A stretch of DNA of 49,064 nt from positions 1 to 49,064 of IMG/VR virus record IMGVR_UViG_3300022924_000004. One strand, 5' to 3'. The number at the start of each line of letters is the position of its first letter. Position 1 is the first letter of the stretch. Made by a program: the position numbers and the translations under genes. The notes under the pieces were generated by a model. It saw nothing but the letters and a program-made list of their open reading frames with translations, had not been told where the DNA came from and did not search any database. Below, piece after piece: positions 8,104 through 17,215 of the stretch. Source of the stretch: a virus.

Positions 8104-10120
8104 CGAAGGTGCTCTCCTGCATTTCGTAGTGCATATCAAGAAGGTCGATGCTTTGTGGCTCACCATCTGATGCGTGACTAATTCTTACGTTAAAGTTGTG
8201 ATCGTTTAGATCCTTAGTATCACCAATAGCTATCTTGGTAATAGGCTCCTTAAGTTCTCCAACAGTTACAAACTCTGTCTTCGCTACTTTAGGTGGACGC
8301 GCGATTTGAATGTTTGCACCTGAGATAGAGCTTCCAGAGACGAATAGTCCCTTTAATCCCTTCTTAAATGAAGTGCCGTAGTCGCGTTGTCCGTATTGAA
8401 TCATAAATGGAATGATATCACCGGCGTCGGTGTTACCTTCATCTTCACGGTAGATAGTCATAGTGTCCGTAAGCGCATACATACGGTTTTTACCGCTGAT
8501 TCGGCTGTTAATAGTGAACTTCAGGTTACGAGTATAAGTGTCTCGTGACCAAGAGTTTAGATCGAAGTCATAAATAAATCGAGTGAACTCTTCATTAATA
8601 GTTCCTACGTTAATCTTTAGGATATTGTCAATCATTCCGATTGTAACAAATTTGTAGTAGTTAGGATCTACGTTAGCCATTAAGCCCTTGATACCTCGAG
8701 AAATAATCTCGTGAGCACCGCTAGTAGAGTCTCGTGCGTGTACGTTTAGATCTGAGTCAACCCAGATAAGCCACTCGAGAGTATTCACCAGAGCGTTAGA
8801 ATTAAGTAAGCCAATCTCTTCAAATACTGGTTTTAGTTGTGCACCATCAAAGTCGAGCATTGATGTACGGGTAAAAGCAATAAGTCGGTTGTTGCTGTTA
8901 GCAAGTCCCACAACGGATGTATCTGCTGCACTACCAGATGGAATTTGGAGGTAATCAGCTGTTTGTTCTGTACGGTAATCAGTGTTCCAGAGAACTGATA
9001 GTTCTGATTTACGTCCGTCTAACCAAACCTCATCATTATCTGCAAATGAGTATCGAGCTGACAGGTATCCGTTACCAGATCCCACAGCCGTAAGGTTAAT
9101 AGCTGTACCAGCTTGAGCTAATGCAAGTGTAGTTGCGAGCTTAATAGTAGTGGCTGTTACATTAATAACATAATATACAGTTCCACTTACTAAGGGAGTA
9201 ATAGGCGTTGCTGAAGTATATGTGATTGGTGTACCAGTAGTCATCCACGCGTTGCTTGGAACTGTGATAACTTCAGTGGTTGTATTGACAGTAGCTCCAG
9301 ATTGTGCTACGGTAACTGCGTTGATAGATCCGAGAGTAATAGTCGCGGTGTCTTTTGCGTTATTTACTGTACCGATTGTAGCATCATAAGTCTTAGTATT
9401 AGTACCAGCTGCGTAGATATCAACCGCCATACCTGATTTAATGTATCGAACTGAATCAAGGCGAATAGCGCCGGATGTTGCATCGGCGTCTGTAGCGTTA
9501 AGTGTTGTTCCATCGGTAGAGTAGAGGGTTTGAGCTGCTTGGATATAAGTAATAGCTCCCATTGGGGGAGATGATTCGTAGATACGATCAGGATAAACTG
9601 CTGTGGTTTCCACATTACCGAGGTAAAGTTTACCAGAACGTCCACCAACATAAGCGGCTTTAGGGGCGCCTATAAGGTTTCGAGTCTGAGATGGGGTAAT
9701 AGTTCCAGATACGAGACGAATATTGTAAGGCTGGAGTCTTACACCGGCGTCTGTGATACCGGCCATGTAAACTTCGTTAAGATGGAAGTAGAATTGTACA
9801 TTTAAGTTAGCTGGAAGTCCAGTAATGACATCTTCAAATGAATCTGTCTGCGGTCGATAGGCTTTAATAACAGTATTGCTTGATACTGTCGCAGCCATAA
9901 ACCAAATAGTTTCTTCTTTGAATTTTGCTTCGTAGTAAGCTAGGGCAGCTGTACCGGCTGTGTCCTTAAACTCAACATGACCATCCCTACGGACGGCCGA
10001 GCCAATCTTTTTGCCGAAACGAGCATTTTGTGCATCCTCGAGTTCGTTGCTTTTACGGAGCTTCCAGTTAGTAGCAGTTTGGATACCGGCGCTAACGTCT
10101 GCGATCATAGTATTAGGCAT
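8096..10120 (-). CDS. Tail nozzle / stabilisation protein (P22 gp10 / T7 gp12-like)
   Basis: The 674-residue protein starts with a segment typical of short-tailed phage nozzle proteins: a short N-terminus, then ATNWKLRKSNELEDAQNA and an RRDG turn near residues 18-48. Beta-propeller-like repeats follow, including RSGKLYLGN, NNRLIAFTR and a DFDLNSWSRD segment near residues 505-515. A beta-sandwich insertion occupies about residues 190-370. It immediately follows the adaptor gene with a start/stop overlap, the conserved gene order for the dodecameric adaptor and hexameric nozzle. Confidence comes from architecture, size and synteny. Confidence 0.7.
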   Translation of the reverse strand: MPNTMIADVSAGIQTATNWKLRKSNELEDAQNARFGKKIGSAVRRDGHVEFKDTAGTAALAYYEAKFKEETIWFMAATVSSNTVIKAYRPQTDSFEDVITGLPANLNVQFYFHLNEVYMAGITDAGVRLQPYNIRLVSGTITPSQTRNLIGAPKAAYVGGRSGKLYLGNVETTAVYPDRIYESSPPMGAITYIQAAQTLYSTDGTTLNATDADATSGAIRLDSVRYIKSGMAVDIYAAGTNTKTYDATIGTVNNAKDTATITLGSINAVTVAQSGATVNTTTEVITVPSNAWMTTGTPITYTSATPITPLVSGTVYYVINVTATTIKLATTLALAQAGTAINLTAVGSGNGYLSARYSFADNDEVWLDGRKSELSVLWNTDYRTEQTADYLQIPSGSAADTSVVGLANSNNRLIAFTRTSMLDFDGAQLKPVFEEIGLLNSNALVNTLEWLIWVDSDLNVHARDSTSGAHEIISRGIKGLMANVDPNYYKFVTIGMIDNILKINVGTINEEFTRFIYDFDLNSWSRDTYTRNLKFTINSRISGKNRMYALTDTMTIYREDEGNTDAGDIIPFMIQYGQRDYGTSFKKGLKGLFVSGSSISGANIQIARPPKVAKTEFVTVGELKEPITKIAIGDTKDLNDHNFNVRISHASDGEPQSIDLLDMHYEMQESTFGG

Positions 10121-11292
10121 TAGAACCTCCGTAGACCGCGTGAGTGTCCTGTATCTGGACGGAATCCAGTAGGTGAACCAACGTCAATTCGGTTAGCACG
10201 TTGTAACTTGACTACTTCTGATGTGTAGTCATTTACATAACGATCAGAGATACCAACAAAGCTAGGCTCCTTTAGAGCACGTTTGCGGTAGTATCGAGCA
10301 TACAAGTACATCTTGTAGATTCGGTTATTAGGTGTTTCGAGTGTTTGAGCCATTGAAGTAATTTCAGTAAACTTCTTGTAGTAGTAAAGCTTAACCTTAC
10401 CAACAAGTGAAGTTAATGGAGTAGGCATGAGAATAATCTCTTCTTCAATGTCGTCATACGCAAGGTATAACAAACCGTCGCTACGATCAGCGAGGTTATT
10501 GTAATCTAAGTATTCCATTTCGGTAAGAGTAAGGACACGGTATAGATCCGTACGGTCTTCTCCGCTATCTGTGAAGTTATAAGAAATACGGTCAAGTTTC
10601 CAGAAGTCTGCTGGTACTGCGATACGGTTGTTATTAGCAATCGTATTAAGTAGTGCGCTTGTCTTAAGGAAGCGGAAAGGACGGCGTGATTGCGTAATCA
10701 AGTCGCTGTTCACTTCGTTAAGTGTTGCAAGTGCTTCTGCCACACTCATGTTTTGCTGAGTAGTATCATTGACACTCTCGAAGAAATCATTTACTAAACG
10801 TCCGACTGATTCAATAGGATAACCGCTTCCCTGAATAGGGTCGCTGTAATCTGATTCAAGTGGAGTAACGCTATCGTAATAAGTCGTCTTATAGAAATAA
10901 GAAGTTAATCCTGAAGTATCATCGTAAACCGTAATGAGTTTTTCATTGTCTACGTCGATGTCAGTTGTCGATAGTATACTGTAAGATCCATCGATACCAG
11001 TGGTAGAGCGATAGACTTTGATTTGGTCCCATTTCAATGCGAAGATAGGATCATCGGCATCGTGTGCAAACTTAGTTGCTGTAATGGTGAGGTTTTGACC
11101 GGCAGTGACAGCTCCGTTGATTGTTACGACTTCAGTACGTTCAAAACCGGGAAATCCGATCATTACTTTCTTCGTGTTAACAAATCCTTGGTTGTTCCGG
11201 ACTTTAATAGCTGTAACGCCGGGCTGGTAGGCAGCGGCGAGGAAGCTTTGTTCTAATTTATCCGTTGAAGGATTGTTGATGCTGATTTTCAT
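10120..11292 (-). CDS. Head-to-tail adaptor with an N-terminal Ig/Fn3-like domain (390 aa)
   Basis: The N-terminal about 150 residues look like a beta-sandwich, ending with the pattern YFYKTTYYDSVTPLESDYS, which resembles fibronectin type III/Ig-like phage domains. The C-terminal about 230 residues are helical and resemble podovirus gp4/gp11-type adaptors. They include NRIAVPADFWKLDRISY, a PTP turn, and a run of tyrosines and arginines (YKMYLYARYYRKRAL). It directly precedes the nozzle gene. A fused surface Ig-like domain is a variation on the usual all-helical adaptor. Confidence 0.6.
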   Translation of the reverse strand: MKISINNPSTDKLEQSFLAAAYQPGVTAIKVRNNQGFVNTKKVMIGFPGFERTEVVTINGAVTAGQNLTITATKFAHDADDPIFALKWDQIKVYRSTTGIDGSYSILSTTDIDVDNEKLITVYDDTSGLTSYFYKTTYYDSVTPLESDYSDPIQGSGYPIESVGRLVNDFFESVNDTTQQNMSVAEALATLNEVNSDLITQSRRPFRFLKTSALLNTIANNNRIAVPADFWKLDRISYNFTDSGEDRTDLYRVLTLTEMEYLDYNNLADRSDGLLYLAYDDIEEEIILMPTPLTSLVGKVKLYYYKKFTEITSMAQTLETPNNRIYKMYLYARYYRKRALKEPSFVGISDRYVNDYTSEVVKLQRANRIDVGSPTGFRPDTGHSRGLRRF

Positions 11293-11334
11293 ATTACACC
11301 TATTTAATAACTTTCATCACTTTAATACAATGGT

Positions 11335-12903
11335 CTACCTAAATGTAGGTTTGTCGTCAGAATTGATTTGTGGCGCAGATTTATAGTCGGGAGTTGAGAA
11401 TTTTGGCTTTTCATCGTAAATCTGAATATCTACTCGTTCGACGATTATATTTGCAAAACTCTGATCCTGAGAAGTGTTAGTTGTTGGACGCTCTGGATCG
11501 GTATATTTCTTAATCCGTGCATTACCGATGATAGTACGATCTATAACGAGTACAATACGCGCGTTACCGGTGATATTCCTATCTGTTAGGTTCGCAATTC
11601 TTGCGTTACCTGTGATCGTTTGATCAACGTTTTTAGCAATTCGAGCATTACCTACGATTGTACGCGTAGTAAGGATAGATATACGGGCATTACCTATGAT
11701 CGTTTGGTCACGAGTGAACTGGATTCTTGCATTACCCGTAATTGTACGAGTAGTTGTAGCTGTAATTCTTGCATTACCTGTAATAGTACGAGATGTAAGC
11801 GCAGTAATTCTCGCGTTACCGATTATTGTTCGGTCAACGGTTTTCTGAATACGCGCGTTACCAACTATTGTACGATCAACTGTTTTACGGATTGACGCGT
11901 TACCGGTAATTATACGATCGATAGTCGCTTGAATACGAGCATTACCAATAATAGTCTGATCAGTAGCGATTAGGCTAGAGAGGAGATTTGCATTACCTGT
12001 AATAGTTCTATCAACAACTTGTGTTATACGCGCATTACCAGATATAGTCCTATCGACAGTTTTCTGAATACGAGCATTACCAATAATAGTTCTAGTTGTT
12101 AATGCTGTAATCCTAGCATTACCAGTTATTGTACGAGATGTCAATACTGTTATACGAGCATTACCAGTGATTGTACGGGTGGTAATAGCAGTAATACGCG
12201 CATTACCGGTAATAGTCTTCGTGACTACTTGAGTAATGCTTGCGTTACCTGTGATCGTTTGATCAACGGTAGTAGAAGCTGGACGTAGCACTTCACCAGC
12301 AGCTTGAGCACCAATAGTAGATGAACCCCAGCCACCAACAATACCGTTAACCGGCATGGAAGAGGGTCCGGCAGTTTCGATGTATGCACTACCTGTGATA
12401 TCTTTAGCAACTACATCATCTACTACAAGCCTAAATTTAGTGTCGTCTACGTCTGTACCACTCCAAGATCCACCTACAAAAAATATAGCATTATTTGAGG
12501 CGTTATTATTGGGGTTGTTACCAACTTCAAGACGGTTACTGATATCACCACCAGTACTATAGTTAACCCAAAAAGTATAATATCCTTGAGGTAGAACCGC
12601 ATTGTGGACAAGCCTAACAGCCGTCCAAGTAGTCGGAGCTGACGCTACGTTATAAACTGACCCACTAGACAAGATTGACCCAGCTGGAATCGCGTTAACA
12701 CCGGGAGTGTTCTGCAAACCTGCTATTTGGGTACTAAAAGTACCGGTTGGAGAACCGGTTTTGCGAATCCAAACATCTATGTAACCTATAGCGGTTACAC
12801 CATTTGAATAGAATGTCTCACCGGCGGCGTTTGGACCAGCAGCATATAAAATATACTGAGAAACCGGTGTAGTAGTGAAATTATCAGTTGAGTAGATTAT
12901 CAT
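11335..12903 (-). CDS. Repeat-containing fibre protein with 18 TITGNARI-type repeats
   Basis: The 522-residue protein has a beta-rich N-terminal domain (about 1-200), then 18 tandem repeats of 14 residues (about residues 215-469). The consensus is R-T-I-T-G-N-A-R-I-T followed by four variable residues. A polar C-terminal tail follows. One unit is three residues longer, and a degenerate unit (DITGSAYIETA) precedes the array. Regular 14-residue hydrophobic/GN repeats suggest a beta-solenoid or shaft. It lies among tail-fibre-like genes, so a fibre or capsid-surface appendage is inferred. Confidence 0.6.
   Translation of the reverse strand: MIIYSTDNFTTTPVSQYILYAAGPNAAGETFYSNGVTAIGYIDVWIRKTGSPTGTFSTQIAGLQNTPGVNAIPAGSILSSGSVYNVASAPTTWTAVRLVHNAVLPQGYYTFWVNYSTGGDISNRLEVGNNPNNNASNNAIFFVGGSWSGTDVDDTKFRLVVDDVVAKDITGSAYIETAGPSSMPVNGIVGGWGSSTIGAQAAGEVLRPASTTVDQTITGNASITQVVTKTITGNARITAITTRTITGNARITVLTSRTITGNARITALTTRTIIGNARIQKTVDRTISGNARITQVVDRTITGNANLLSSLIATDQTIIGNARIQATIDRIITGNASIRKTVDRTIVGNARIQKTVDRTIIGNARITALTSRTITGNARITATTTRTITGNARIQFTRDQTIIGNARISILTTRTIVGNARIAKNVDQTITGNARIANLTDRNITGNARIVLVIDRTIIGNARIKKYTDPERPTTNTSQDQSFANIIVERVDIQIYDEKPKFSTPDYKSAPQINSDDKPTFR
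11497..12261 (-). repeat. Tandem 42-bp coding repeats (18 units)
   Basis: The DNA copies of the 14-residue TITGNARI units are 42 bp long and diverge mostly at third codon positions. The amino-acid pattern is kept, which indicates selection on the protein. One unit carries a nine-base insertion. Such arrays can change copy number by recombination or slippage. Confidence 0.85.
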
Positions 12904-12961
12904 GTCGTATTATCCTACGACAGTATTCATATCGCTTTCGATAAGAAGATATTTTTTCATA

Positions 12962-13354
12962 TTAAGACCCTATCGCAATCCATTGATAGTAGGCCCTACC
13001 ATTTCCACCAAAGTTGGTGTTATCTGGCTTTCTAAGTTTTACGTCAAATCCGTTAACCGTAACAGTATGGGCTTTTACGACGCCTTGAGCTTCAATGATA
13101 TTTTGTCCGTTACCATATGCTTCTACTGTAGACGTATTATCACCACCAAATACAGCAACCACTATAGGCGCCGTTGTAAACGGAGTACCAAAAGTGACTG
13201 TCTCTGCATAGTCTGGTTGAGAAGTGCTGACAGTAAATACACCCCAACCAGTCTCTATACGCGCATTAGGTACAGTGCTGTTAGAGGTATTATTCTGACG
13301 GCTCACTGGAATTGTTCCGCTTAATTCATATGAAGTAACTTTAGTTTCAGCCAT
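12962..13354 (-). CDS. H-type lectin-like fibre tip protein (130 aa)
   Basis: The C-terminal 90 residues have the spacing typical of H-type lectin-like phage tip domains. There is a PF-TTAPIVVAVFGG segment (the F-x-x-P-V-V pattern) and a terminal YYQWIAIGS strand corresponding to the usual F/Y-x-W-x-A-x-G ending. Such domains bind carbohydrates and form trimers at fibre ends. The start ATG overlaps the stop of the upstream gene. Sugar specificity cannot be read from sequence. Confidence 0.6.
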   Translation of the reverse strand: MAETKVTSYELSGTIPVSRQNNTSNSTVPNARIETGWGVFTVSTSQPDYAETVTFGTPFTTAPIVVAVFGGDNTSTVEAYGNGQNIIEAQGVVKAHTVTVNGFDVKLRKPDNTNFGGNGRAYYQWIAIGS

Positions 13355-13785
13355 TACATTGTCTCCACCATTATAAATGCCGGGGCCGAACTTGAACTTG
13401 CGCTACCGGCGTTAGATGATATAGTACCACTTCCGTTAATGCGCTGCATAGATAGTTTGTAAGTGTGCGAACCGGCAGTGGGCGCTGGCACACGAACAGA
13501 GAAGAATTGGTTAAACCCAACTGGTGTAGTCGGCACACTACCCGTAAAGAACCCCAAATAAGTTGTTCCTTCTTTTACGAAAGTTCGTACAGTTTCACCG
13601 TTTGCAGTAGAACTTGGCCAAGTAAACCCTGTAACCCTAAGATCCTTACCGCCGGGAGCAGTAACAGTAACAGTTAGTCCAGTAAGGTCAACTTCGGTAC
13701 TAGTAATAGAACCCTGAGTAGATGTTACCTCAGCGTATCCTAGTTTGAGTATTACTTGTTGTGGGTTTATTACTTGTTTTGCCAT
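13354..13785 (-). CDS. Putative fibre / receptor-binding domain protein (143 aa)
   Basis: Almost the whole protein matches, in spacing and key residues, the C-terminal about 125 residues of the 426-residue protein at 14006-15286. Both share LGYA near the start, GL-TTVTVPAG or GLTVTVTAPGG, a GSHTY motif and an ending of the form PA-x-I-x-VE. This looks like a free-standing paralogue of a terminal beta-sandwich domain. It probably forms part of the host-contacting appendage. Confidence 0.5.
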   Translation of the reverse strand: MAKQVINPQQVILKLGYAEVTSTQGSITSTEVDLTGLTVTVTAPGGKDLRVTGFTWPSSTANGETVRTFVKEGTTYLGFFTGSVPTTPVGFNQFFSVRVPAPTAGSHTYKLSMQRINGSGTISSNAGSASSSSAPAFIMVETM

Positions 13786-13786
13786 A

Positions 13787-13990
13787 TTATTCTTCTAATT
13801 GTTGTAAAGAGATTTTCTTTATTTCTATTTTTTGCTTAATTGTATTTTCTTCGTCTTCTGGATCGGTTGTATTAATACTTCCTCCATACTGTTTCAGAAG
13901 CATTGTTTTCGCTTCTTCTCGGTTATTAGCTATGATGCTTCCCTCACCAGAACCGATGCTTGTTTCTATACTATAATTGAATTTACTCAT
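13787..13990 (-). CDS. Small acidic/polar protein of unknown function (67 aa)
   Basis: A short protein with an N-terminal strand-like segment (FNYSIETSI), then GSGEGSIIANNREEAKTML, and a helical charged C-terminus. It sits in the fibre gene cluster with tight spacing on both sides, including one base to the next gene. No family is recognised. Confidence 0.5.
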   Translation of the reverse strand: MSKFNYSIETSIGSGEGSIIANNREEAKTMLLKQYGGSINTTDPEDEENTIKQKIEIKKISLQQLEE

Positions 13991-14005
13991 ATATTATTTC
14001 CTTTA

Positions 14006-15286
14006 TTATATTAATTCTACTAAAATGGAGGCAGGTTCGTTTGATACAGCTCCAATTTTTGCAGTACCACTACCCGCAGCCCTAAAGCCAACATTATAAG
14101 TATGTGATCCAGCAGAAGGTACATGAGATGCGATAACGATACCGGGTATGTCTTGGTTGACTGCCGAAACCTGAGTAGAGGATCCAGCTAACTGAGTACC
14201 CGCCGGTACTGCACCATCAAAGATAAACATTTGAGCATAAGCACCGGAGTTATTATTCGTTGCGGATCGAGCATAGGCTGTGATCTTTACTCTTCGTCCT
14301 CCAGCTGGGACGGTAACGGTAGTAGAAAGACCAGTCGCTTGGACTATAGTTGTAGACGCTGTAGTAATATCGGCTACAATCTGAGCATATCCTAGAGTAT
14401 TACCTTGAAGAACTGATTGTGGGAAAGTACCAGATGCGTCTAGTGGCAATAGTGTGTTAGCGGTTGCCGTAGCGTTAGCATTATAACCATCGACCGTATC
14501 TGCATTACCAGTAGTGGCAACAACAAATCGGTAAGATACCATAATATCGTCACCGGTTGAGGGTGCATCACTAAGCGTAAACTGACCAGTGCCCGGACTC
14601 GTTTCCGTAAAATGAGTTACTCGCTTCTGGTTAATACCATTTACAAATACCTCAAGTGAAGCCCCTATGTAAGAACTTTGTAATACGTTAAATGTAGCAT
14701 TTGATCCGTTGACAAGTCCAGTAGGAGTTTCGCCCGTAATAAGGCTATTAGATCCTACGATCATCATCTGATTTCCTGCGATGTAATTTACTACAAGCAC
14801 TGTCCCGGTGACTGGGGCCGTAACGAAGGTAATAGTTGTTGTATTTGTGACAGTATAATCTGCACCACCGGCCTTCATACGAACGCCGTTTTTAAATACT
14901 TCAATAGAAGTAAACGGCTGAGAAGTTGTAAATACGGTGTTAGATCCGTTTACTGTACCCGATGGAACTTCACCTAGCACATAAGTAGACAATAAGTCTT
15001 CAACATAAATACCGTTAGTAACGATCCAACCAACTGCTACGGTTTTAGCCGTGGTGCTCTTCTGTGCGCGTGTGATAGTAAATGTATCTGTAGCTTTAGC
15101 AGTAACTAATACGATTTCAGAAGTACCAAAAGTAGAAAGGCTACCTGACGGTGTTAATGTGACGTAGAATGGTGCTGCTGGAAAGTTAGCTCCAGTCCCG
15201 GCTGTAACAACCAAAGAAGTACCGGCTGTCGGTGTGCTTGGTGCTGTTGCTACGAAACTTGATGCTAGGTTTCCAATATTAGCCAT
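14006..15286 (-). CDS. Tail-fibre-like protein with tandem beta domains (426 aa)
   Basis: Two related central modules are visible, each containing G-x-VNGSN-x-x-F followed by EVFxNGxxxK and a YTVTNTTT or FTxxSPGTGQFTLSDAP segment (about residues 108-170 and 185-250). This is the pattern of neck-appendage and fibre repeats (EVFVNG, VSYRF). The C-terminal domain (about 300-426) has a paralogue in the protein at 13354-13785. The start overlaps the upstream gene end by eight bases. A structural fibre role is strongly suggested. Confidence 0.6.
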   Translation of the reverse strand: MANIGNLASSFVATAPSTPTAGTSLVVTAGTGANFPAAPFYVTLTPSGSLSTFGTSEIVLVTAKATDTFTITRAQKSTTAKTVAVGWIVTNGIYVEDLLSTYVLGEVPSGTVNGSNTVFTTSQPFTSIEVFKNGVRMKAGGADYTVTNTTTITFVTAPVTGTVLVVNYIAGNQMMIVGSNSLITGETPTGLVNGSNATFNVLQSSYIGASLEVFVNGINQKRVTHFTETSPGTGQFTLSDAPSTGDDIMVSYRFVVATTGNADTVDGYNANATATANTLLPLDASGTFPQSVLQGNTLGYAQIVADITTASTTIVQATGLSTTVTVPAGGRRVKITAYARSATNNNSGAYAQMFIFDGAVPAGTQLAGSSTQVSAVNQDIPGIVIASHVPSAGSHTYNVGFRAAGSGTAKIGAVSNEPASILVELI

Positions 15287-15713
15287 TGATGTAAATTACT
15301 TTCTGTTCCTTTTTATTTTCTGAATTGAAACCTTCGTAACCAAGGATATAACGGTTAACGAAAGGCGCTTGTAGTTCTTCGCCTAGGGTTTGATTCTGGT
15401 ACATCTCGCGCCAAAATACAATCTTACGATCTTTTAGCGGTTCGTCCTCTAAAGAGAAGTCGATACCGTTTACACGGAAATCACCATTTAATAAATCAAT
15501 CATAAAGATATCACTAAGGTCTGAATTCGCTAATACGAATGCTGTAAGGTTATGAGTCTCTCCATATTCTACGACATCACGAAAAGCCGAGGGATTCCAC
15601 TCGGCGCCGTCTATATGCTTAGAATAGCGATCATCTGCTGGTTGACGAATAATGTGACCATCATCGAATTCAGCTGACCATAGATATTTGAAGGGGTTAG
15701 GGCTTGTTGACAT
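15279..15713 (-). CDS. Hypothetical virion-region protein (144 aa)
   Basis: A soluble, acidic, mixed alpha/beta protein. The sequence KYLWSAEFDDGHIIRQPADD at the N-terminus resembles small phage proteins with an antiparallel sheet core, but no named domain is recognised. It lies between a small lysine-rich protein gene and the fibre gene. Confidence 0.5.
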   Translation of the reverse strand: MSTSPNPFKYLWSAEFDDGHIIRQPADDRYSKHIDGAEWNPSAFRDVVEYGETHNLTAFVLANSDLSDIFMIDLLNGDFRVNGIDFSLEDEPLKDRKIVFWREMYQNQTLGEELQAPFVNRYILGYEGFNSENKKEQKVIYING

Positions 15714-15752
15714 TGTATTGTCCGATCTGCGATTGTATTCGCGTTATTTATT

Positions 15753-16013
15753 CTATTCTAATGAATCAAGTAAAGCTGTGTTAAGTTTTTGAATCTTGTC
15801 TTTTCCTTCAAGCTCTTCAGCTGATAGTGGGACTTGATCTTTATTCACTTTATTGTGCTCTTCAACAAGTTTGTCGAATTGCTTTTTAGTGAGTCCACCG
15901 GGAAACTTAAGGAAGCTATCTTTGTAAGTAGCTACGATTTCATCGTTTTCGATAGATAACTCATAATTAACGAGCTTCTGTTCTTGTACGTTGTATAATT
16001 TAACTGTTGCCAT
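15753..16013 (-). CDS. Hypothetical small protein (86 aa)
   Basis: The first half is predicted beta-rich (KLYNVQEQKLVNYELSI). The second half is helical and lysine/glutamate-rich, with KKQFDKLVEEHNKVNKDQ. It follows the structural gene at 16015-16542 with a one-base gap. Function unknown. Confidence 0.5.
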   Translation of the reverse strand: MATVKLYNVQEQKLVNYELSIENDEIVATYKDSFLKFPGGLTKKQFDKLVEEHNKVNKDQVPLSAEELEGKDKIQKLNTALLDSLE

Positions 16014-16014
16014 A

Positions 16015-16542
16015 TTAGTTCTCGTTGTACCTTAGAGTTAGTGTAATTGAACCAATGTCACCGGCAGCGGCAGAACCAGTAGTCTGGAGTTGAGTACCGA
16101 GGAATTGTGACCAACCGGCAGCAGCGATTGAGGTTGTTGGTGATGCACCTTCTGGACCGACTGTTGAGAACAGAACTGCTGCACCTGATGTGATGGCAAT
16201 AACTGTAGTAATGTCAGTTGAGAACGCTGCGACTGCTGTAGTCGTAGGAGTTGCGTATGTTGATGTAACTGCGCTTTTTAGAGTAAGTCCAGTACCTAGA
16301 ACACCAGCGGTGTGAGCGAATAGCCCAGAACCAACCGAGTTGAATGTACCTGTGAACTTACCAGATGTGTATTTTGAGTAGCTGTTGTTACCAGCTGTAA
16401 TTGGACTGGCCGTGTAAGCTGTTGCAACGTCATCGACGTTCTTCCAGTTTACCTGAGTCACAGCAGTAGTACGAGTAGCACCCTTTAGTGGTGAACCAGT
16501 TTGAGTACCGTTGTCCTCGTTAAATTCAAATGTTGCTGGCAT
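16015..16542 (-). CDS. Probable virion structural protein (175 aa)
   Basis: The sequence is threonine-, alanine- and glycine-rich with alternating hydrophobic patterns, typical of phage beta-sandwich surface proteins. A terminator-like hairpin lies just upstream (16570-16591), so this gene may be transcribed by read-through or from its own start. No named family is recognised. Confidence 0.5.
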   Translation of the reverse strand: MPATFEFNEDNGTQTGSPLKGATRTTAVTQVNWKNVDDVATAYTASPITAGNNSYSKYTSGKFTGTFNSVGSGLFAHTAGVLGTGLTLKSAVTSTYATPTTTAVAAFSTDITTVIAITSGAAVLFSTVGPEGASPTTSIAAAGWSQFLGTQLQTTGSAAAGDIGSITLTLRYNEN

Positions 16543-16565
16543 GAGCTGTATTTTTCTTTCTTATA

Positions 16566-16591
16566 TTAAAACTACCCCCAGTATAGGGGGT
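16566..16591 (-). terminator. Intrinsic terminator inside the late block
   Basis: On the minus strand an 8-bp perfect stem CTACCCCC/GGGGGTAG with a six-base loop is followed by TTTTAATAT. It lies downstream of the gene at 16613-17215 and before the gene at 16015-16542. It would reduce, or require read-through for, expression of the fibre and ejection genes. Confidence 0.7.
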
Positions 16592-16612
16592 AGAGAGGTT
16601 TCGTTCAAGGGT

Positions 16613-17215
16613 CTAGAGAATAAACTCTCTATTCCATAACTTTAGCGATTCAGCATTCGCCTTGATGCGATACGCGCCGTCTGGCGTAGGTTTAACTGTC
16701 GCTGGGGGATAATAGGTGCTTCCGGGGTTCAATTCGACTCTTAGTCCATTTGACCAAAATTTATCAGAAAGTTGCACAGTTTTAAACATTGTCTCTTTCT
16801 TGAGGTTAATAAGGTATTTCTTAAGTGCGCTAACCCTTATAACCGATCCGTAGAAGTGAGCAATCGATACCGGGTATGGATCTTCTTCTATATCTAGGAT
16901 TGTATCGAGTGCAAGGCCACCTTCGTAGGTGTATCCGTACCTTCCTTCTAACGCGTCATAATCTACCGGTGTTGCCACCATAGCTAACTTGCGATATGAT
17001 GGACGATCAAGGAATACTTGTAAGGAGCTTCGTAGGCTGCCTTTAGCGAATCCCGAGTCTTCTTCTAAGAAAACAATAAAAGCACCAGAAGCGACTTCTA
17101 GCGCTTTAGCCTCATCTTTCAGAGGTATAATTTCGTATTCAATATCTTTTAATTCTTCATCTATTCTTTCCCATTGAGCTTTCTGGAGCTTAGGGACCAC
17201 CACTGTAAGGATCAT
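16613..17215 (-). CDS. Glycosyltransferase-like protein in the head gene cluster (200 aa)
   Basis: The opening MILTVVVPK strand, the segment SGAFIVFLEEDSGFAKGSL (about residues 42-60) and a late DKFWSNGLRVELNPGSTYYPP (about residues 150-170) follow the layout of GT-A, family-2-like glycosyltransferases, with EED in place of the usual DxD. The classical motifs are weak and the protein is short, so it may be a degenerate or non-catalytic relative. Start and upstream stop overlap by four bases. Confidence 0.4.
   Translation of the reverse strand: MILTVVVPKLQKAQWERIDEELKDIEYEIIPLKDEAKALEVASGAFIVFLEEDSGFAKGSLRSSLQVFLDRPSYRKLAMVATPVDYDALEGRYGYTYEGGLALDTILDIEEDPYPVSIAHFYGSVIRVSALKKYLINLKKETMFKTVQLSDKFWSNGLRVELNPGSTYYPPATVKPTPDGAYRIKANAESLKLWNREFIL

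Noticed and set aside
11497-12261. Regular 42-bp repeats as a CRISPR array
   Set aside because: There are no unique spacers between conserved repeats; the period is 14 codons within one open reading frame and the variation is mostly at third positions.
12902-13324. Plus-strand 140-residue frame opposite the lectin-like gene
   Set aside because: The sequence is unlike a protein (many S, R, Y and C without pattern), and the minus strand has a clear lectin-like protein there.
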